Positions 8,453 through 16,381 of a stretch of 64,000 bases of DNA are shown here, piece after piece (within the stretch, counting starts at the first letter, position 1; every line of letters begins with the position of its first letter). The translations under genes and the position numbers were made by a program. The stretch lies in contig NZ_BMRB01000001.1 of the NCBI RefSeq assembly GCF_014648415.1, positions 2,041,054 to 2,105,053 on the forward strand. Reading direction: 5' to 3'. The notes under the pieces are model-generated. The model saw nothing but the letters and a program-made list of their open reading frames with translations, was not told the origin of the DNA and searched no databases. Source of the stretch: Actinokineospora fastidiosa (GTDB taxonomy: Bacteria > Actinomycetota > Actinomycetes > Mycobacteriales > Pseudonocardiaceae).

Positions 8453-8746
8453 ATGGCGCGAAGATCGCTGTTCCTGGTGCTGGCGCTGGCGGTGTCCTGC
8501 GCGGGCGAGGCCCGGGACGCGGGGAAGTGCACGGAGCACCGGTGCGAGATCACCGTCTCGGGCTCGCCGACGCTGGAGGTGCTGGACCGGCGGATCAAGG
8601 CGGTCGTCGCGGGCGGCGCGGTGCGGATCTCCGGCGCGGGCGTCGACGTGACGCTGAACCCCGGTGAGGCGGCGCTGGTCGACGGCGTGCGCGTCGAGGT
8701 GGGCTCGGTGACCGAGGGCACCGCCAAGCTGATCGTCACCGAGTGA
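8453..8746 (+). CDS. Small putative lipoprotein
   Basis: About 97 residues. After MARRSLF a hydrophobic run ends in a lipobox-like AVSC, so the Cys could be lipid-modified and the mature ~82-residue domain displayed outside the membrane. That domain is beta-rich (TLEVLDRRIKAVVAGGAVRI, VDVTLNPGEAALVDG) and carries two further cysteines (KCTEHRC). An in-frame GTG at 8444 is an alternative start. It lies 46 bases after the previous gene and may be co-transcribed. No family is recognised. Confidence 0.65.
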   Translation: MARRSLFLVLALAVSCAGEARDAGKCTEHRCEITVSGSPTLEVLDRRIKAVVAGGAVRISGAGVDVTLNPGEAALVDGVRVEVGSVTEGTAKLIVTE

Positions 8747-8778
8747 CCGGATACCGGACGGTAGCCGGGCTGGATCTT

Positions 8779-8799
8779 GGTCCATAGAGCCGGTCCATA
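8779..8799. promoter_or_regulatory. Direct repeat GGTCCATA x2 upstream of the LysR gene
   Basis: GGTCCATA at 8779-8786 is repeated at 8792-8799 (13-bp pitch), ending three bases before the ATG at 8802 and twelve before the ATG at 8811. The position suits an autoregulatory or promoter-overlapping site for the LysR-type protein encoded immediately downstream. Confidence 0.35.
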
Positions 8800-8810
8800 A
8801 CATGTGCCGC

Positions 8811-9770
8811 ATGGAACTGGAGTTCCGACATCTGCGCGTCCTGATCGCGGTGGCGGACGAGGGCAGCATCACCCGGGCCGCCGCCGCGCTCGGGATGTCG
8901 CAGCCCTCGCTGACCGCGCAGGTGCAGCGCATCGAGCGCGCGCTGGGGGCGCCGCTGTTCGAGCGCGGGCGGGCGGGCGTCGTCCCGACCGGGTTCGGCC
9001 GCACGGTGCTGTCCAAGGCCCGGTCCGTGGTGAGCGAGATGGCGGGCCTGCAGAGCGTCGCACCGCCCGGGGCGGGCTCGACGGGCGGGGTGGAACTGCA
9101 CCTGGGGTGCTACCCGGGGGCGCTGGCGTCGGCCGTGGTCCCGCGGCTGGTGGAGGCGCACGACGAGCCGCTGCGCGTGCACGTGCACAGCGACCCCAGC
9201 GCGGCGGACCTGCTCGCCAGGGTGCGGGCGGGCAGGCTGGACGCGGCGATCGTGGTGGAGCCGGTCGGGTTCGAGGTGACCCCGCCCGACGGGCTGCTGC
9301 GCGAGGTCGTCGTGCCGGTCGAGCCGAAGTTCGTCGCGCTGTGCGAGGACCACCCGCTGGCCGCGGAGGAGGAGGTCGACCTCGCCGCGCTCGCCGATGA
9401 GAACTGGGTCGTCGACCCGCACGTCGACGCGGGCCTCATCGCGGCGCTGCGCTGGGCGTGCGGCGAGGCCGGGTTCGAGCCGCGGATCACCCACGAGATC
9501 AGCGACGCCAGCTCCGCGCGCGAGTTCATCATCACCGGGCAGTGCGTCAGCATGGCGCAGCCGACCTCGTCGGAGGGGCGCGGCCTGGTCGTGCGGCCGA
9601 TGCGCGGGGACCCCATCACCGCGCGGGTGGACCTGGCGTGGCGGCGGCCGCCCCCGCCGGTCGAGCCCGCCCTGCTGCGCAGGCTCATCGCCGAGTCGTA
9701 CCTGGCACTGACGGTGCGCAACCCGAGTTACGCCCGGTGGTGGGCGGAGAACGGCGTTACGCTCACCTGA
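8811..9770 (+). CDS. LysR family transcriptional regulator
   Basis: A 319-residue LTTR. The N-terminal winged helix starts MELEFRHLRVLIAVADEGS and contains AAAALGMSQPSLTAQVQRIE, the recognition helix region, followed by LGAPLFER. The remaining ~230 residues form the two-lobed effector-binding domain (LHLGCYPGALASAVVPRL; LREVVVPVEPKFVALCEDHPL). Such proteins activate or repress neighbouring genes after binding a small molecule. A start at ATG 8802 would add three residues; I prefer 8811 because the family begins at MELR/MELE. No divergent metabolic gene is adjacent, so the target is unclear; the repeat at 8779-8799 may be its own operator. Confidence 0.92.
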   Translation: MELEFRHLRVLIAVADEGSITRAAAALGMSQPSLTAQVQRIERALGAPLFERGRAGVVPTGFGRTVLSKARSVVSEMAGLQSVAPPGAGSTGGVELHLGCYPGALASAVVPRLVEAHDEPLRVHVHSDPSAADLLARVRAGRLDAAIVVEPVGFEVTPPDGLLREVVVPVEPKFVALCEDHPLAAEEEVDLAALADENWVVDPHVDAGLIAALRWACGEAGFEPRITHEISDASSAREFIITGQCVSMAQPTSSEGRGLVVRPMRGDPITARVDLAWRRPPPPVEPALLRRLIAESYLALTVRNPSYARWWAENGVTLT

Positions 9771-9826
9771 GGCGAACGCACAGCTGACCAATCCACGATG
9801 GACGGTTTCGCGAACCGGGAGTCCGC

Positions 9827-10495
9827 ATGGGAGCCGAGTCCGACCCGAGCACACCGCTCGACCGGCGGCGGTGGGCGCGGACCGCGGCAGGTCTGCCCAC
9901 GATCGGCGCGTCCGGGCCGGACCAGGCCGCGCCAGACGACGTGCTGAGCCAGGTCGACACCACCTGGGACGAGCGCCTCACCCGGCTCAGCCAGCACGAC
10001 CGGGTGGCCGTGGGCCCCTCGCTGTCCGCGGTGTCACGGCAGGTGCTGCGCGCCGAGGCCGACGGCCCCGACCGGTGGGTGCTCATCATCCAGTCCGGCG
10101 ATCCCGACCGCGCGGCGCCGCAGGTGCGGCCGCTGCGCAACTGCGTGCTCGGCCGCGTCGCCGAGGACGCCTCGGCCGGGCTGGTGGTCGTCGAGCTGCT
10201 GTTCGACCGCCCGCTGGCCCGGGGCGAGACGGTCATCACCGAGCACGAGCTGGTGAACGTGCCCGTGCTGGACGGCACCTACGAGCGCAAGTTCCGGCTG
10301 CCCGTGCGCGAGTTCGTGCTCGAGGTCGGGTTCGACCCCGAGCACCCGCCGGAGTTCTGCGAGCAGTACACGCGCGACGACCGGGGGATCGAGGACAGCA
10401 GGCCGGTCGCGCTGGACCGGGGCTGCTCGGTGCACGGGGTCGCGCTGAACTTCGGGCCGGGCAGCTACGGGTTCCGCTGGGGCGCCGCGAACTGA
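9827..10495 (+). CDS. Hypothetical protein, 222 residues
   Basis: ATG at 9827 in the context GGGAGTCCGC. The N-terminal ~35 residues are basic and Pro/Arg-rich (TPLDRRRWARTAAGLP). They are followed by a helical part and then a beta-rich C-terminal half with alternating hydrophobics (DRWVLIIQSGD, GLVVVELLFDRPLARGE, VREFVLEVGFDPEHPPEFCEQY), resembling an Ig-like or jelly-roll domain often seen behind regulatory N-termini in actinomycetes. No helix-turn-helix, signal peptide or membrane helix is evident. It lies 56 bases after the LysR gene and is possibly in its transcript. I recognise no family. Confidence 0.7.
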   Translation: MGAESDPSTPLDRRRWARTAAGLPTIGASGPDQAAPDDVLSQVDTTWDERLTRLSQHDRVAVGPSLSAVSRQVLRAEADGPDRWVLIIQSGDPDRAAPQVRPLRNCVLGRVAEDASAGLVVVELLFDRPLARGETVITEHELVNVPVLDGTYERKFRLPVREFVLEVGFDPEHPPEFCEQYTRDDRGIEDSRPVALDRGCSVHGVALNFGPGSYGFRWGAAN

Positions 10496-10730
10496 GTGCC
10501 GTTCACGGATTGGCCCGGCACTTCCCGGCCTGGTCGGGCGGCGTATTCGAGGCAGTTAACAGTTGTTATTGCCGAAGCGGTTGCCGGAGTGCGTGAGTTG
10601 CGGGGAATATGGGTGCCGGATGGTGCCTCAGGCCGTGCAGGGTCGGCCGCGGGGACAACACCGTCCGGTCTCACCGCAACGCGTCCGCGGCCGGGACACC
10701 GCGGACAGCGCCCTCGCACGGTGAGCGTTC

Positions 10731-10769
10731 GGGCCCCGGGTCGGCTTCACGCCGAACCCGGGGCCCTTT
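10731..10769 (+). terminator. Strong factor-independent terminator
   Basis: GGGCCCCGGG-T-CGGC (10731-10745) pairs with GCCG-AA-CCCGGGGCCC (10751-10766) across a 5-nt loop, with one bulge, and is followed by TTTCTC on the plus strand. Confidence 0.75.
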
Positions 10770-10832
10770 CTCATGCTCGGCGACCGAGTTTGTTGTGACC
10801 GTTGACAAATTCGTGGTGGTTTCTTCACCATG

Positions 10833-10852
10833 GTGTGAGAGCGCGCTCACAC
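10833..10852. promoter_or_regulatory. Palindromic operator upstream of the GH64 glucanase gene
   Basis: GTGTGAG (10833-10839) and CTCACAC (10846-10852) form a perfect 7-bp inverted repeat around a 6-bp AGCGCG core. It lies between a TTGACA box (10802-10807) and the GTG start at 10869, the place for a repressor. The half-site resembles TGTGAG/CTCACA of LacI-type operators; spacing excludes a standard Crp site. Confidence 0.5.
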
Positions 10853-10868
10853 TGACAAGGGAGTCACC

Positions 10869-12029
10869 GTGTCGCTCACCCTGCGCATAGCCGCTGTCCT
10901 GTTGACCCTGCTCGGCGCGATCACCGTCCCGGTCGCGTCGGCCGCGCCACCGGCCGTGCTGCCGATGGTCGTGTCCAACGATTCCGGCCGGTCCGAGGCC
11001 GTCCACCTCTACCTGACCGGCGTCAACACCCAGACCGGGAGGCTGGGCTACGTGACCGCCGCCGGCGTGTTCACGCCGTGGCCCTCCGGCTCGATCCCGC
11101 CGTCGCCCGCCCCCGACGTCGCCATCCCGGGGCCCGGCCCGGGCGCGGCCACCACGCTGCGGGTGCCGCTGCACTTCTCCGGGCGGATGTATATGTCCTT
11201 CGGCGCCAAGCTGCGGTTCTTCCTCACCCCGACCGGCCTGGTCGAGCCCGCGCCGTGGGCGCCGGGCGATCCCAACCGTGACATCCTGTTCGACTGGAGC
11301 GAGTTCACCTACAACGGCTCCGGCCTGTGGCTCAACAGCTCCCAGGTCGACATGTTCTCCGTCCCGCACGCCGTCGAGGTGACGGCGTCGAACGGCCAGG
11401 TCAGGCGCACCGGGACGCTCGTGGCCGACGGGCGCGCCCGGATCTTCGGGGCGCTGCAGGGCGAGTGGGCCCGCCTCGTCCACCGGCGCTCCGACGGCTT
11501 CCCGCTGCGCGCGATCGCGCCGCGCAAGGGAATCGAGCTGGGCCTGTTCCCCGCGTCGTACTTCGCGCCGTACGTCGACAGCGTGTGGTCCGAGGGGCGG
11601 ACGCTGGTGGTCGCGCCGTTCCAGCACAACCCGGCGGTGCGGTTCACCGGGCGCGTGTCCGGTGGCGTGCTGCACTTCACCGACGGCTCGGGCGCGCGGG
11701 TCGCGTCGTTCGGGCGGCCGCCGTCGAAGGACGTCTTCGGCTGCGACGGCGTCCTGCACGCGCCCAACGACCAGGTGGTCGGCCCGATCGCCCGGTCGCT
11801 GTGCGCGGACCTGAACCGCTCGACGCTGGGGCACCACCCCACGTCACCGGTCTGGACCGCCGCGGACTACTACACCCGCGCGATCACCAACCACTACTCG
11901 AAGGCCATGCACGCCAACATGGTCGACGGCCGCGCGTACGGCTTCGCCTTCGACGACGTCGGCGGCCACGAGTCCCTGGTGCACGCCCCGGACCCGCGCT
12001 CGGCCCGGATCGCGCTCACCCGGTTCTAG
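10869..12029 (+). CDS. Secreted GH64 endo-beta-1,3-glucanase
   Basis: A 386-residue glycoside hydrolase family 64 enzyme (thaumatin-like superfamily), which cleaves laminarin-type beta-1,3-glucan to pentamers outside the cell. The signal peptide occupies residues ~1-26 (SLTLRIAAVLLTLLGA...SAA). The family's catalytic pair is visible as Glu145 in DWSEFTYN and Asp161 in SSQVDMFSVP, with the expected 16-residue spacing. The length is that of the catalytic domain alone; no carbohydrate-binding module is attached. GTG start after AAGGGAG. Upstream lie a TTGACA box and a palindromic operator, suggesting substrate-controlled expression. Its stop codon overlaps that of the converging gene. Confidence 0.93.
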   Translation: MSLTLRIAAVLLTLLGAITVPVASAAPPAVLPMVVSNDSGRSEAVHLYLTGVNTQTGRLGYVTAAGVFTPWPSGSIPPSPAPDVAIPGPGPGAATTLRVPLHFSGRMYMSFGAKLRFFLTPTGLVEPAPWAPGDPNRDILFDWSEFTYNGSGLWLNSSQVDMFSVPHAVEVTASNGQVRRTGTLVADGRARIFGALQGEWARLVHRRSDGFPLRAIAPRKGIELGLFPASYFAPYVDSVWSEGRTLVVAPFQHNPAVRFTGRVSGGVLHFTDGSGARVASFGRPPSKDVFGCDGVLHAPNDQVVGPIARSLCADLNRSTLGHHPTSPVWTAADYYTRAITNHYSKAMHANMVDGRAYGFAFDDVGGHESLVHAPDPRSARIALTRF

Positions 12030-12844
12030 TCGCTCTCCTCCAGCTGCGGCCGCGCCTGGCGTTCGAGGTACACCTCGGTGCCGTGCGCGGCCGCGCTGAG
12101 CTGGGCGAAGGTCGGCAGCAGCTCGGCAGCCTCGCGCACCTGCTCGGGGTGGCGGGCCAGCCACCAGACGACGGCCTTGCCCGGGTCCGACAACACCTCG
12201 GAGGTGAGGTAGGCCCGGGCGGCCTGTTCCAGCTCGCGCTCGTGGTCGCGGATCTGCTTCTCCTTGCGCACGTCCTGCAGCCGCTTGAGCCGCTCGGCGT
12301 CCTCCGGCGGCACGGTCAGCCCGACGTCCTCGGCCCACGCGGTGATCTGCCCGGTCCGGTCGCTGAGGTGCGCGCCGAGTTCGGCGGCCAACCGGACCTG
12401 GACGCCGTCGGGATCGGCCGGCGAGCCCTGCACGGTCACCTGCCGCGCGCGCTCCAGGACGGCGTGCACGGCGAGCCCGCGCGGGTTGGCGTGCTGGGGG
12501 AGGGGGCCGTTGGGGCGCCAGCAGACGGTGCAGGAGAGCGTGAACCGGTAGTAGGGCTCGGCGCTGTCGACCGGGATGGCCGGGACGTGGTGCTCCTCCC
12601 GAGGCGGCGCCTCGGTCTCGGCGGCCTTCACCTGCTGCGCCCGCGCCGCCTCGACCCGCAGCGCGCGCTGCTCCCGCTGAAACCCGATCTGCCGCACGAC
12701 GGCCACCGCCCCCGCCACGGACACGGCCAGCGCCACCAGCGTCACCCAGTCGGGAACGCTGAGCACCAGCCGCACCAGAAACGGCACCACGAGCGCGGCG
12801 GCCACCACGGCCGCAGGCGCCCACCATCGAGCGGCGTCATCCAC
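12026..12844 (-). CDS. Membrane protein with two N-terminal helices and a cytosolic coiled region
   Basis: A 272-residue hypothetical protein. Two hydrophobic segments (residues ~8-30 and ~34-52) form a membrane hairpin. They are followed by ~220 soluble residues: an Arg/Ala-rich helix (EQRALRVEAARAQQVKAAE), a beta-rich portion with a CxxC pair (SCTVCWRP), then a charged coiled-coil-like stretch (EDAERLKRLQDVRKEKQIRDH) and a Trp-rich end (AVVWWLARHPEQVREA). This layout recalls actinobacterial SPFH/stomatin-adjacent membrane proteins, but I cannot name a family. ATG at 12844. It converges on the GH64 gene, sharing the CTAG that gives both stop codons. Confidence 0.8.
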   Translation of the reverse strand: MDDAARWWAPAAVVAAALVVPFLVRLVLSVPDWVTLVALAVSVAGAVAVVRQIGFQREQRALRVEAARAQQVKAAETEAPPREEHHVPAIPVDSAEPYYRFTLSCTVCWRPNGPLPQHANPRGLAVHAVLERARQVTVQGSPADPDGVQVRLAAELGAHLSDRTGQITAWAEDVGLTVPPEDAERLKRLQDVRKEKQIRDHERELEQAARAYLTSEVLSDPGKAVVWWLARHPEQVREAAELLPTFAQLSAAAHGTEVYLERQARPQLEESD

Positions 12845-13034
12845 ACCGCCCTGATTACCTGCTGCGGGTCCGGACAGGTAGCCCCATCCGGCGCATTCCC
12901 TCAGTCAGTCGCCTCCCGTTGATCCGATCGGGTGCGGACGCCCGGAACGAACCCGCCGACGAGCGCTGACGTACTACGAAGATCGACGGAGGGGCGCGGT
13001 CATGCGGACGCCGGTTCGCGGTCAGCGGGGGCGA

Positions 13035-13748
13035 TCACTCCGCGAAGCGCGTTGTCGGGTGGCCGCCGGTGCCTGTGTCGCAGGGGTGCAAGCCGGACGC
13101 GGTGGTCACCAGGAGGGTGGTGGTCGTGAAGCAGCAGCCCGTCGGCTCGGTGATCGGGATGGTCAGGCACGTCGGGCCTACGCAGCGGACCCCGTTCGGG
13201 ACGGCGGCCCAGAGTTGGCCCGTGTGATCGACGGCCAGGGCGATGGCGATGTCGTCCGAGAGATGGGTGGGAGCGCCCAGGAGGCCGTTGGCGAGGTCGT
13301 AGGGGTGCGCGTCGATGCCCGTCGGGGTGGCGCGGTAGAGGGTGGTGGCGGAGGGGTGCCAGGTCAGGGCGAGGGTGGGGCCGGTGGCGGCCACGCGGAG
13401 GCGGCCGGAGAGGTCGGCGCGGAGCAGGGCGTCGGGGGTGGCCAGCCAGAGGCGGCCGCCGGGGTCGCAGGTCAGCAGGTCGGCCGCGGGCCACGGGGTG
13501 GGGGACTGCCTGCCGTCGCGGCGCAGGTGCACGACGCGGGACGGGGTGGCGACCAGCCAACCCGTGCGGCAGGGGAGGGCGCTCAGCGGGCGGTCGTCGA
13601 GGGCGTAGGCCGCCACCTGGCGGACGGCGCCCGCGGTGACGCGGCCGACGCGGAGGCGTTCGGCGGGCTGGTCGAGCCAGCAGAGCTCCAGCCCGCACCA
13701 CACCGGCGCGCGGGCGGGTCCGGCGAGCGAGCGCGCCGTGGTCGTCAT
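13035..13748 (-). CDS. SMP-30/gluconolactonase-like beta-propeller protein
   Basis: A 237-residue protein with the SMP-30/LRE-like propeller pattern: repeated blades of the type CDPGGRLWLATPDALLRADL, SATTLYRATPTGIDAHPYDL and VDHTGQLWAAVPNGVRCVG. Family members are metal-dependent lactonases; the canonical opening E and the N and D metal ligands are not obvious here, and the protein is ~50 residues short of typical members, so catalytic activity is doubtful. Six cysteines are present, including TGCCFTT. I chose the ATG at 13748 over the upstream start at 13802 because the family homology begins with the LAGPARAPVWCGLELCW stretch. It precedes the HIT gene in the opposite order of transcription, 58 bases away. 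Confidence 0.75.
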   Translation of the reverse strand: MTTTARSLAGPARAPVWCGLELCWLDQPAERLRVGRVTAGAVRQVAAYALDDRPLSALPCRTGWLVATPSRVVHLRRDGRQSPTPWPAADLLTCDPGGRLWLATPDALLRADLSGRLRVAATGPTLALTWHPSATTLYRATPTGIDAHPYDLANGLLGAPTHLSDDIAIALAVDHTGQLWAAVPNGVRCVGPTCLTIPITEPTGCCFTTTTLLVTTASGLHPCDTGTGGHPTTRFAE

Positions 13749-13806
13749 GGGCCACCCCCAACTGGTCCAAACCAATCTGGGGGATGGCGCGCCCGCGCGC
13801 AAGGGG

Positions 13807-14241
13807 TCAAAGGTCCGCGATCGCCGCCCGGATGCGCTCGGCGTAGGCCTCGGCGGGGTGCTCGTCGTCGTACTTGACCCTCGGGCCGAGCCAGAAGCGC
13901 AGCCCGTCGCGTCGGTTGCGCGGGATCACATGCAAGTGCATGTGTGGAACTGACTGGCTAACGACATTATTGAGCAGCACCATCGAGCCGTCCGAACTTG
14001 TTGCGATTTCGATGGCCCGCTCCAGGCGCTGTGCCGTGAGGAAGAAGTCGGCCACCCGATCGGCCGGGAGATCACTCATCCGGACCACGTGGATTTTGGG
14101 AACCAGCAGCGTATGGCCTCGGAAGAGCGGCCGATGGTCCAGGAAGGCGATCGTCCGATCATCCTCATGGACGACCGAGGCCCCCAGATCACCGCCGACG
14201 ATTCGGCAGAACGCGCACGCGTCCGACACTTGTTTCGCCAC
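13807..14241 (-). CDS. HIT family hydrolase
   Basis: A 144-residue histidine-triad protein, a nucleotidyl hydrolase or transferase acting on AMP-lysine or dinucleoside polyphosphate-type substrates. The fold signature begins CAFCRIVGGDLGASVVHEDD (zinc-type CxxC), continues with FLDHRPLFRGHTLLVPK and ends with the HIT motif PHMHLHVIPR. The C-terminal ~35 residues extend with FWLGPRVKYDDEH as in actinomycete AP4A-phosphorylase-like members. The GTG at 14241 has GGGAG six bases upstream; a TTG at 14274 is less convincing. It is divergent from the TetR gene, with 32 bases between starts, so both promoters must overlap the other's coding region. Confidence 0.92.
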   Translation of the reverse strand: MAKQVSDACAFCRIVGGDLGASVVHEDDRTIAFLDHRPLFRGHTLLVPKIHVVRMSDLPADRVADFFLTAQRLERAIEIATSSDGSMVLLNNVVSQSVPHMHLHVIPRNRRDGLRFWLGPRVKYDDEHPAEAYAERIRAAIADL

Positions 14242-14273
14242 CTGGCACTCCCATCCGAATCCACCTGGGCACA

Positions 14274-14906
14274 ATGGTGCCCGTGACCGTTCCAGACACG
14301 CCGTACGAGGTGCGCCGGACGCCCACCCAATACCGTGCCAGCCGACGCATCGAGCGCATCCTCGACGCCGCGTCGCGCGTGGCGGCGGAGAAGGGGTTCT
14401 CGGGCACCACGACCGCGGACATCGCCAAAGCCGCCAAGGTGTCCATCGGCTCGGTCTACCGCTACTTCCCCGACAAGCTCGCGGTCATGAAAGCGGTGCA
14501 CGGGCGCAACTCCGTGCGGTACCGAGAACTCGTGCGCGAGGCGACCAAGGAGCTCACCGACGCCGACTGGCGCGCCGCCGTCGACCGGTCCTTCGCGATC
14601 TACGTCGACATGTGCCGCACCGACGACGGGTTCCGCGCGGTGAGCAAGGCGGGCCTGGCCGCCACCGAGCTCGACGAGAACGGCGGCCCGGACGACCCGC
14701 TGGCCGACACGCTGTCCGACCTGCTGGTCGACCGGTTCGGCTTCGCCGACACCGTCGACCTGCGCACCGCGCTCCTGCAGTGCGTGACGGTCGGCGACGT
14801 GCTCACCCGGCTGGCCTTCCGCCTGGCGAACGCGGGCCACCAGGACACCCTCGCCAAGACGCACCGGATCATCGTCGACCTCGTCGCCGAACACGCGCCG
14901 GGATAG
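14274..14906 (+). CDS. TetR family transcriptional regulator
   Basis: A 210-residue TetR-type repressor. The DNA-binding domain runs over residues ~20-70: RIERILDAASRVAAEKGFSG, TTADIAKAAKVSIGSVYRYF and PDKLAVMKAVHG, giving the typical HTH with the SVYRYF signature. The C-terminal ~135 residues are helical and carry the TetR_C ligand domain (ELTDADWRAAVDRSFAIYVD). It starts at ATG 14274, divergent from the HIT gene and 280 bases upstream of the PLP-enzyme gene; either could be its target. No operator palindrome is evident in the 32-base divergent gap. Confidence 0.92.
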   Translation: MVPVTVPDTPYEVRRTPTQYRASRRIERILDAASRVAAEKGFSGTTTADIAKAAKVSIGSVYRYFPDKLAVMKAVHGRNSVRYRELVREATKELTDADWRAAVDRSFAIYVDMCRTDDGFRAVSKAGLAATELDENGGPDDPLADTLSDLLVDRFGFADTVDLRTALLQCVTVGDVLTRLAFRLANAGHQDTLAKTHRIIVDLVAEHAPG

Positions 14907-15050
14907 CGGGGGCGGGCGGGGCGGCGCCGCAGGGTCGGCCGATTTTTCCGACGCCGCCACGCCCGGCGGATTTGTTTCCGCGAGCAACAAAATAGTCACC
15001 CCGCGCGCGACGGGCGTACCGCCTTTCGGCCGCAGTCGAATTCCCTTCGA

Positions 15051-15064
15051 TGGGAGCGCTCCCC
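15051..15064. promoter_or_regulatory. CebR/LacI-type palindrome upstream of the PLP enzyme
   Basis: TGGGAGCGCTCCCC contains the perfect 12-bp palindrome GGGAGCGCTCCC. It matches 13 of 14 bases of the cellobiose repressor (CebR) box TGGGAGCGCTCCCA known from streptomycetes. It lies 123 bases before the ATG at 15187. No cellulose or cellobiose gene is adjacent. Confidence 0.5.
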
Positions 15065-15186
15065 GCGAGTGCTGAAACGAATTCGCGATGGTTCGGGAAC
15101 GGTACGGCCGCACCGCGGTTCCGCGCCCGCGCCGCTGGCGGTTTCCCGGCCCCATCCTGGCGTCCCGACGACAACTGGAGACGCGG

Positions 15187-16338
15187 ATGAGCCGGATCGC
15201 CACGCTCGCCGTGCACGCGGGCCGCGAAGACCTCGCTGGCCTGGGTGTGCACGTCCCCCCGATCGACCTGTCCACCACCAACCCGGTGCCCGACCTGGCC
15301 TCGGGCGCTGCCGCGTACGACGCGCTGGCCTCCGGCGGAGTCCCGCCCGCCGACGGCGGTCTGGTCTACCAGCGGCTGTGGAACCCGACCGTCGCCCGCT
15401 TCGAGGTCGCGCTGGCCCGCCTGGAGAGCGCCGAGGCCGCCGTCGCCTTCTCCTCCGGCATGGCCGCGCTGGCCGCCTGCCTGCTGGCCGCCAGGGCCGA
15501 GGGCACGCCGCATGTCGTCGCCGTCCGCCCGCTCTACGGCGGCTCCGACCACCTGCTGGCCACCGGACTGCTCGGCACCGAGGTCACCTGGACCGGCGCC
15601 GACGACGTCGCGGGCGCGATCCGCCCGGACACCGGCCTCGTCCTGCTGGAGACCCCGGCCAACCCGACGCTGGAGCTGGTCGACATCGCCGCCGTCGTCG
15701 CCCAGGCCGGCGCGGTGCCGGTGGTGGTCGACAACACCTTCGCCACGCCGGTCCTGCAGCGTCCGATCGAGCACGGCGCGGCCCTTGTACTCCATTCGGC
15801 CACCAAGTATCTGGGCGGGCACGGCGATGTGATCGGCGGCGTGGTCGCCACGTCCGAGGATTGGGCCGCTCGGCTGCGCCGCGTACGCGCTGTGACCGGA
15901 GGGCTACTGCACCCGTTGGCGGCCTACCTGTTGCACCGGGGTCTGCAGACGCTTCCGCTGCGGGTGCGCGAGCAGCAGCGCGTCGCGGCGTCGCTGGCCG
16001 GATGGCTCGCCGAACACCCGCTGGTCGAGCGCGTGCACTACCCTTCGGGGCCGCTGGTCGGCTCGCAGATGGCGGGCCCCGGCGCGATGGTCGCCTTCAC
16101 CGTGGCAGGCGGATTCGAGGCCGCAGCCCGTACGGTGGAGCACGTGCGCCTGATCACACACGCGGTCTCCCTCGGGGGTGTGGACACCCTGATCCAGCAC
16201 CCGGCGTCGCTCACCCACCGGCCGGTCGCCGACTGCGCCAAACCGGCGGCGGGGGTGTTGCGAATGTCGGTCGGCCTGGAAGATGAGCAGGACCTACGCG
16301 CAGACCTGGAGGCCTCACTGAAGGTTGCTCACGTCTGA
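15187..16338 (+). CDS. Cys/Met-metabolism PLP enzyme (cystathionine gamma-lyase/synthase or methionine gamma-lyase type)
   Basis: A 383-residue fold-type I PLP enzyme of the trans-sulfuration family. The cofactor lysine is Lys207 in LHSATKYLGGHGDVIGG, the ring-binding Asp is Asp182 in VVVDNTFATPVL, SSGMAAL binds the phosphate, and LETPANPTLE is a family signature. Family reactions are gamma-elimination or replacement on Cys, Met or homoserine derivatives; which one is not decidable here. The ATG at 15187 follows GGAGACGCGG; the longer ORF from 15088 lacks homology. An Lrp/AsnC regulator gene follows 43 bases downstream, a pairing typical of amino-acid-inducible lyases such as methionine gamma-lyase. 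A CebR-like box lies upstream. Confidence 0.92.
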   Translation: MSRIATLAVHAGREDLAGLGVHVPPIDLSTTNPVPDLASGAAAYDALASGGVPPADGGLVYQRLWNPTVARFEVALARLESAEAAVAFSSGMAALAACLLAARAEGTPHVVAVRPLYGGSDHLLATGLLGTEVTWTGADDVAGAIRPDTGLVLLETPANPTLELVDIAAVVAQAGAVPVVVDNTFATPVLQRPIEHGAALVLHSATKYLGGHGDVIGGVVATSEDWAARLRRVRAVTGGLLHPLAAYLLHRGLQTLPLRVREQQRVAASLAGWLAEHPLVERVHYPSGPLVGSQMAGPGAMVAFTVAGGFEAAARTVEHVRLITHAVSLGGVDTLIQHPASLTHRPVADCAKPAAGVLRMSVGLEDEQDLRADLEASLKVAHV

Positions 16339-16381
16339 CGTAGATTCGGCCGGACGGGTCCGGGGGCGGAAAGAGAGCAGA

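Larger units (their letters stand above)
10496..10868 (+). other. 373-bp intergenic region with possible small RNA
   Basis: No convincing ORF. Bases 10540-10600 are AT-richer than the surroundings (GCAGTTAACAGTTGTTATTG). Two hairpins follow, GTCCGCGG/CCGCGGAC (10683-10690 with 10699-10706) and the strong terminator at 10731-10769. The terminator lies 236 bases beyond the preceding stop codon, so either a long 3' UTR or an independent short RNA ends here. The right end holds the promoter and operator of the GH64 gene (TTGACA at 10802-10807). Confidence 0.5.

Noticed and set aside
8736..9854. 372-residue minus-strand ORF
   Set aside because: Antisense to the LysR gene, which has an unmistakable HTH and effector domain.
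10496..10798. 100-residue ORF starting MPFTDWPG
   Set aside because: It runs through the terminator hairpin and loses codon bias; region treated as non-coding.
10834..10851. Crp-type site TGTGA...TCACA
   Set aside because: The spacer between the half-sites is eight bases, whereas Crp sites have six; kept only as a generic palindromic operator.
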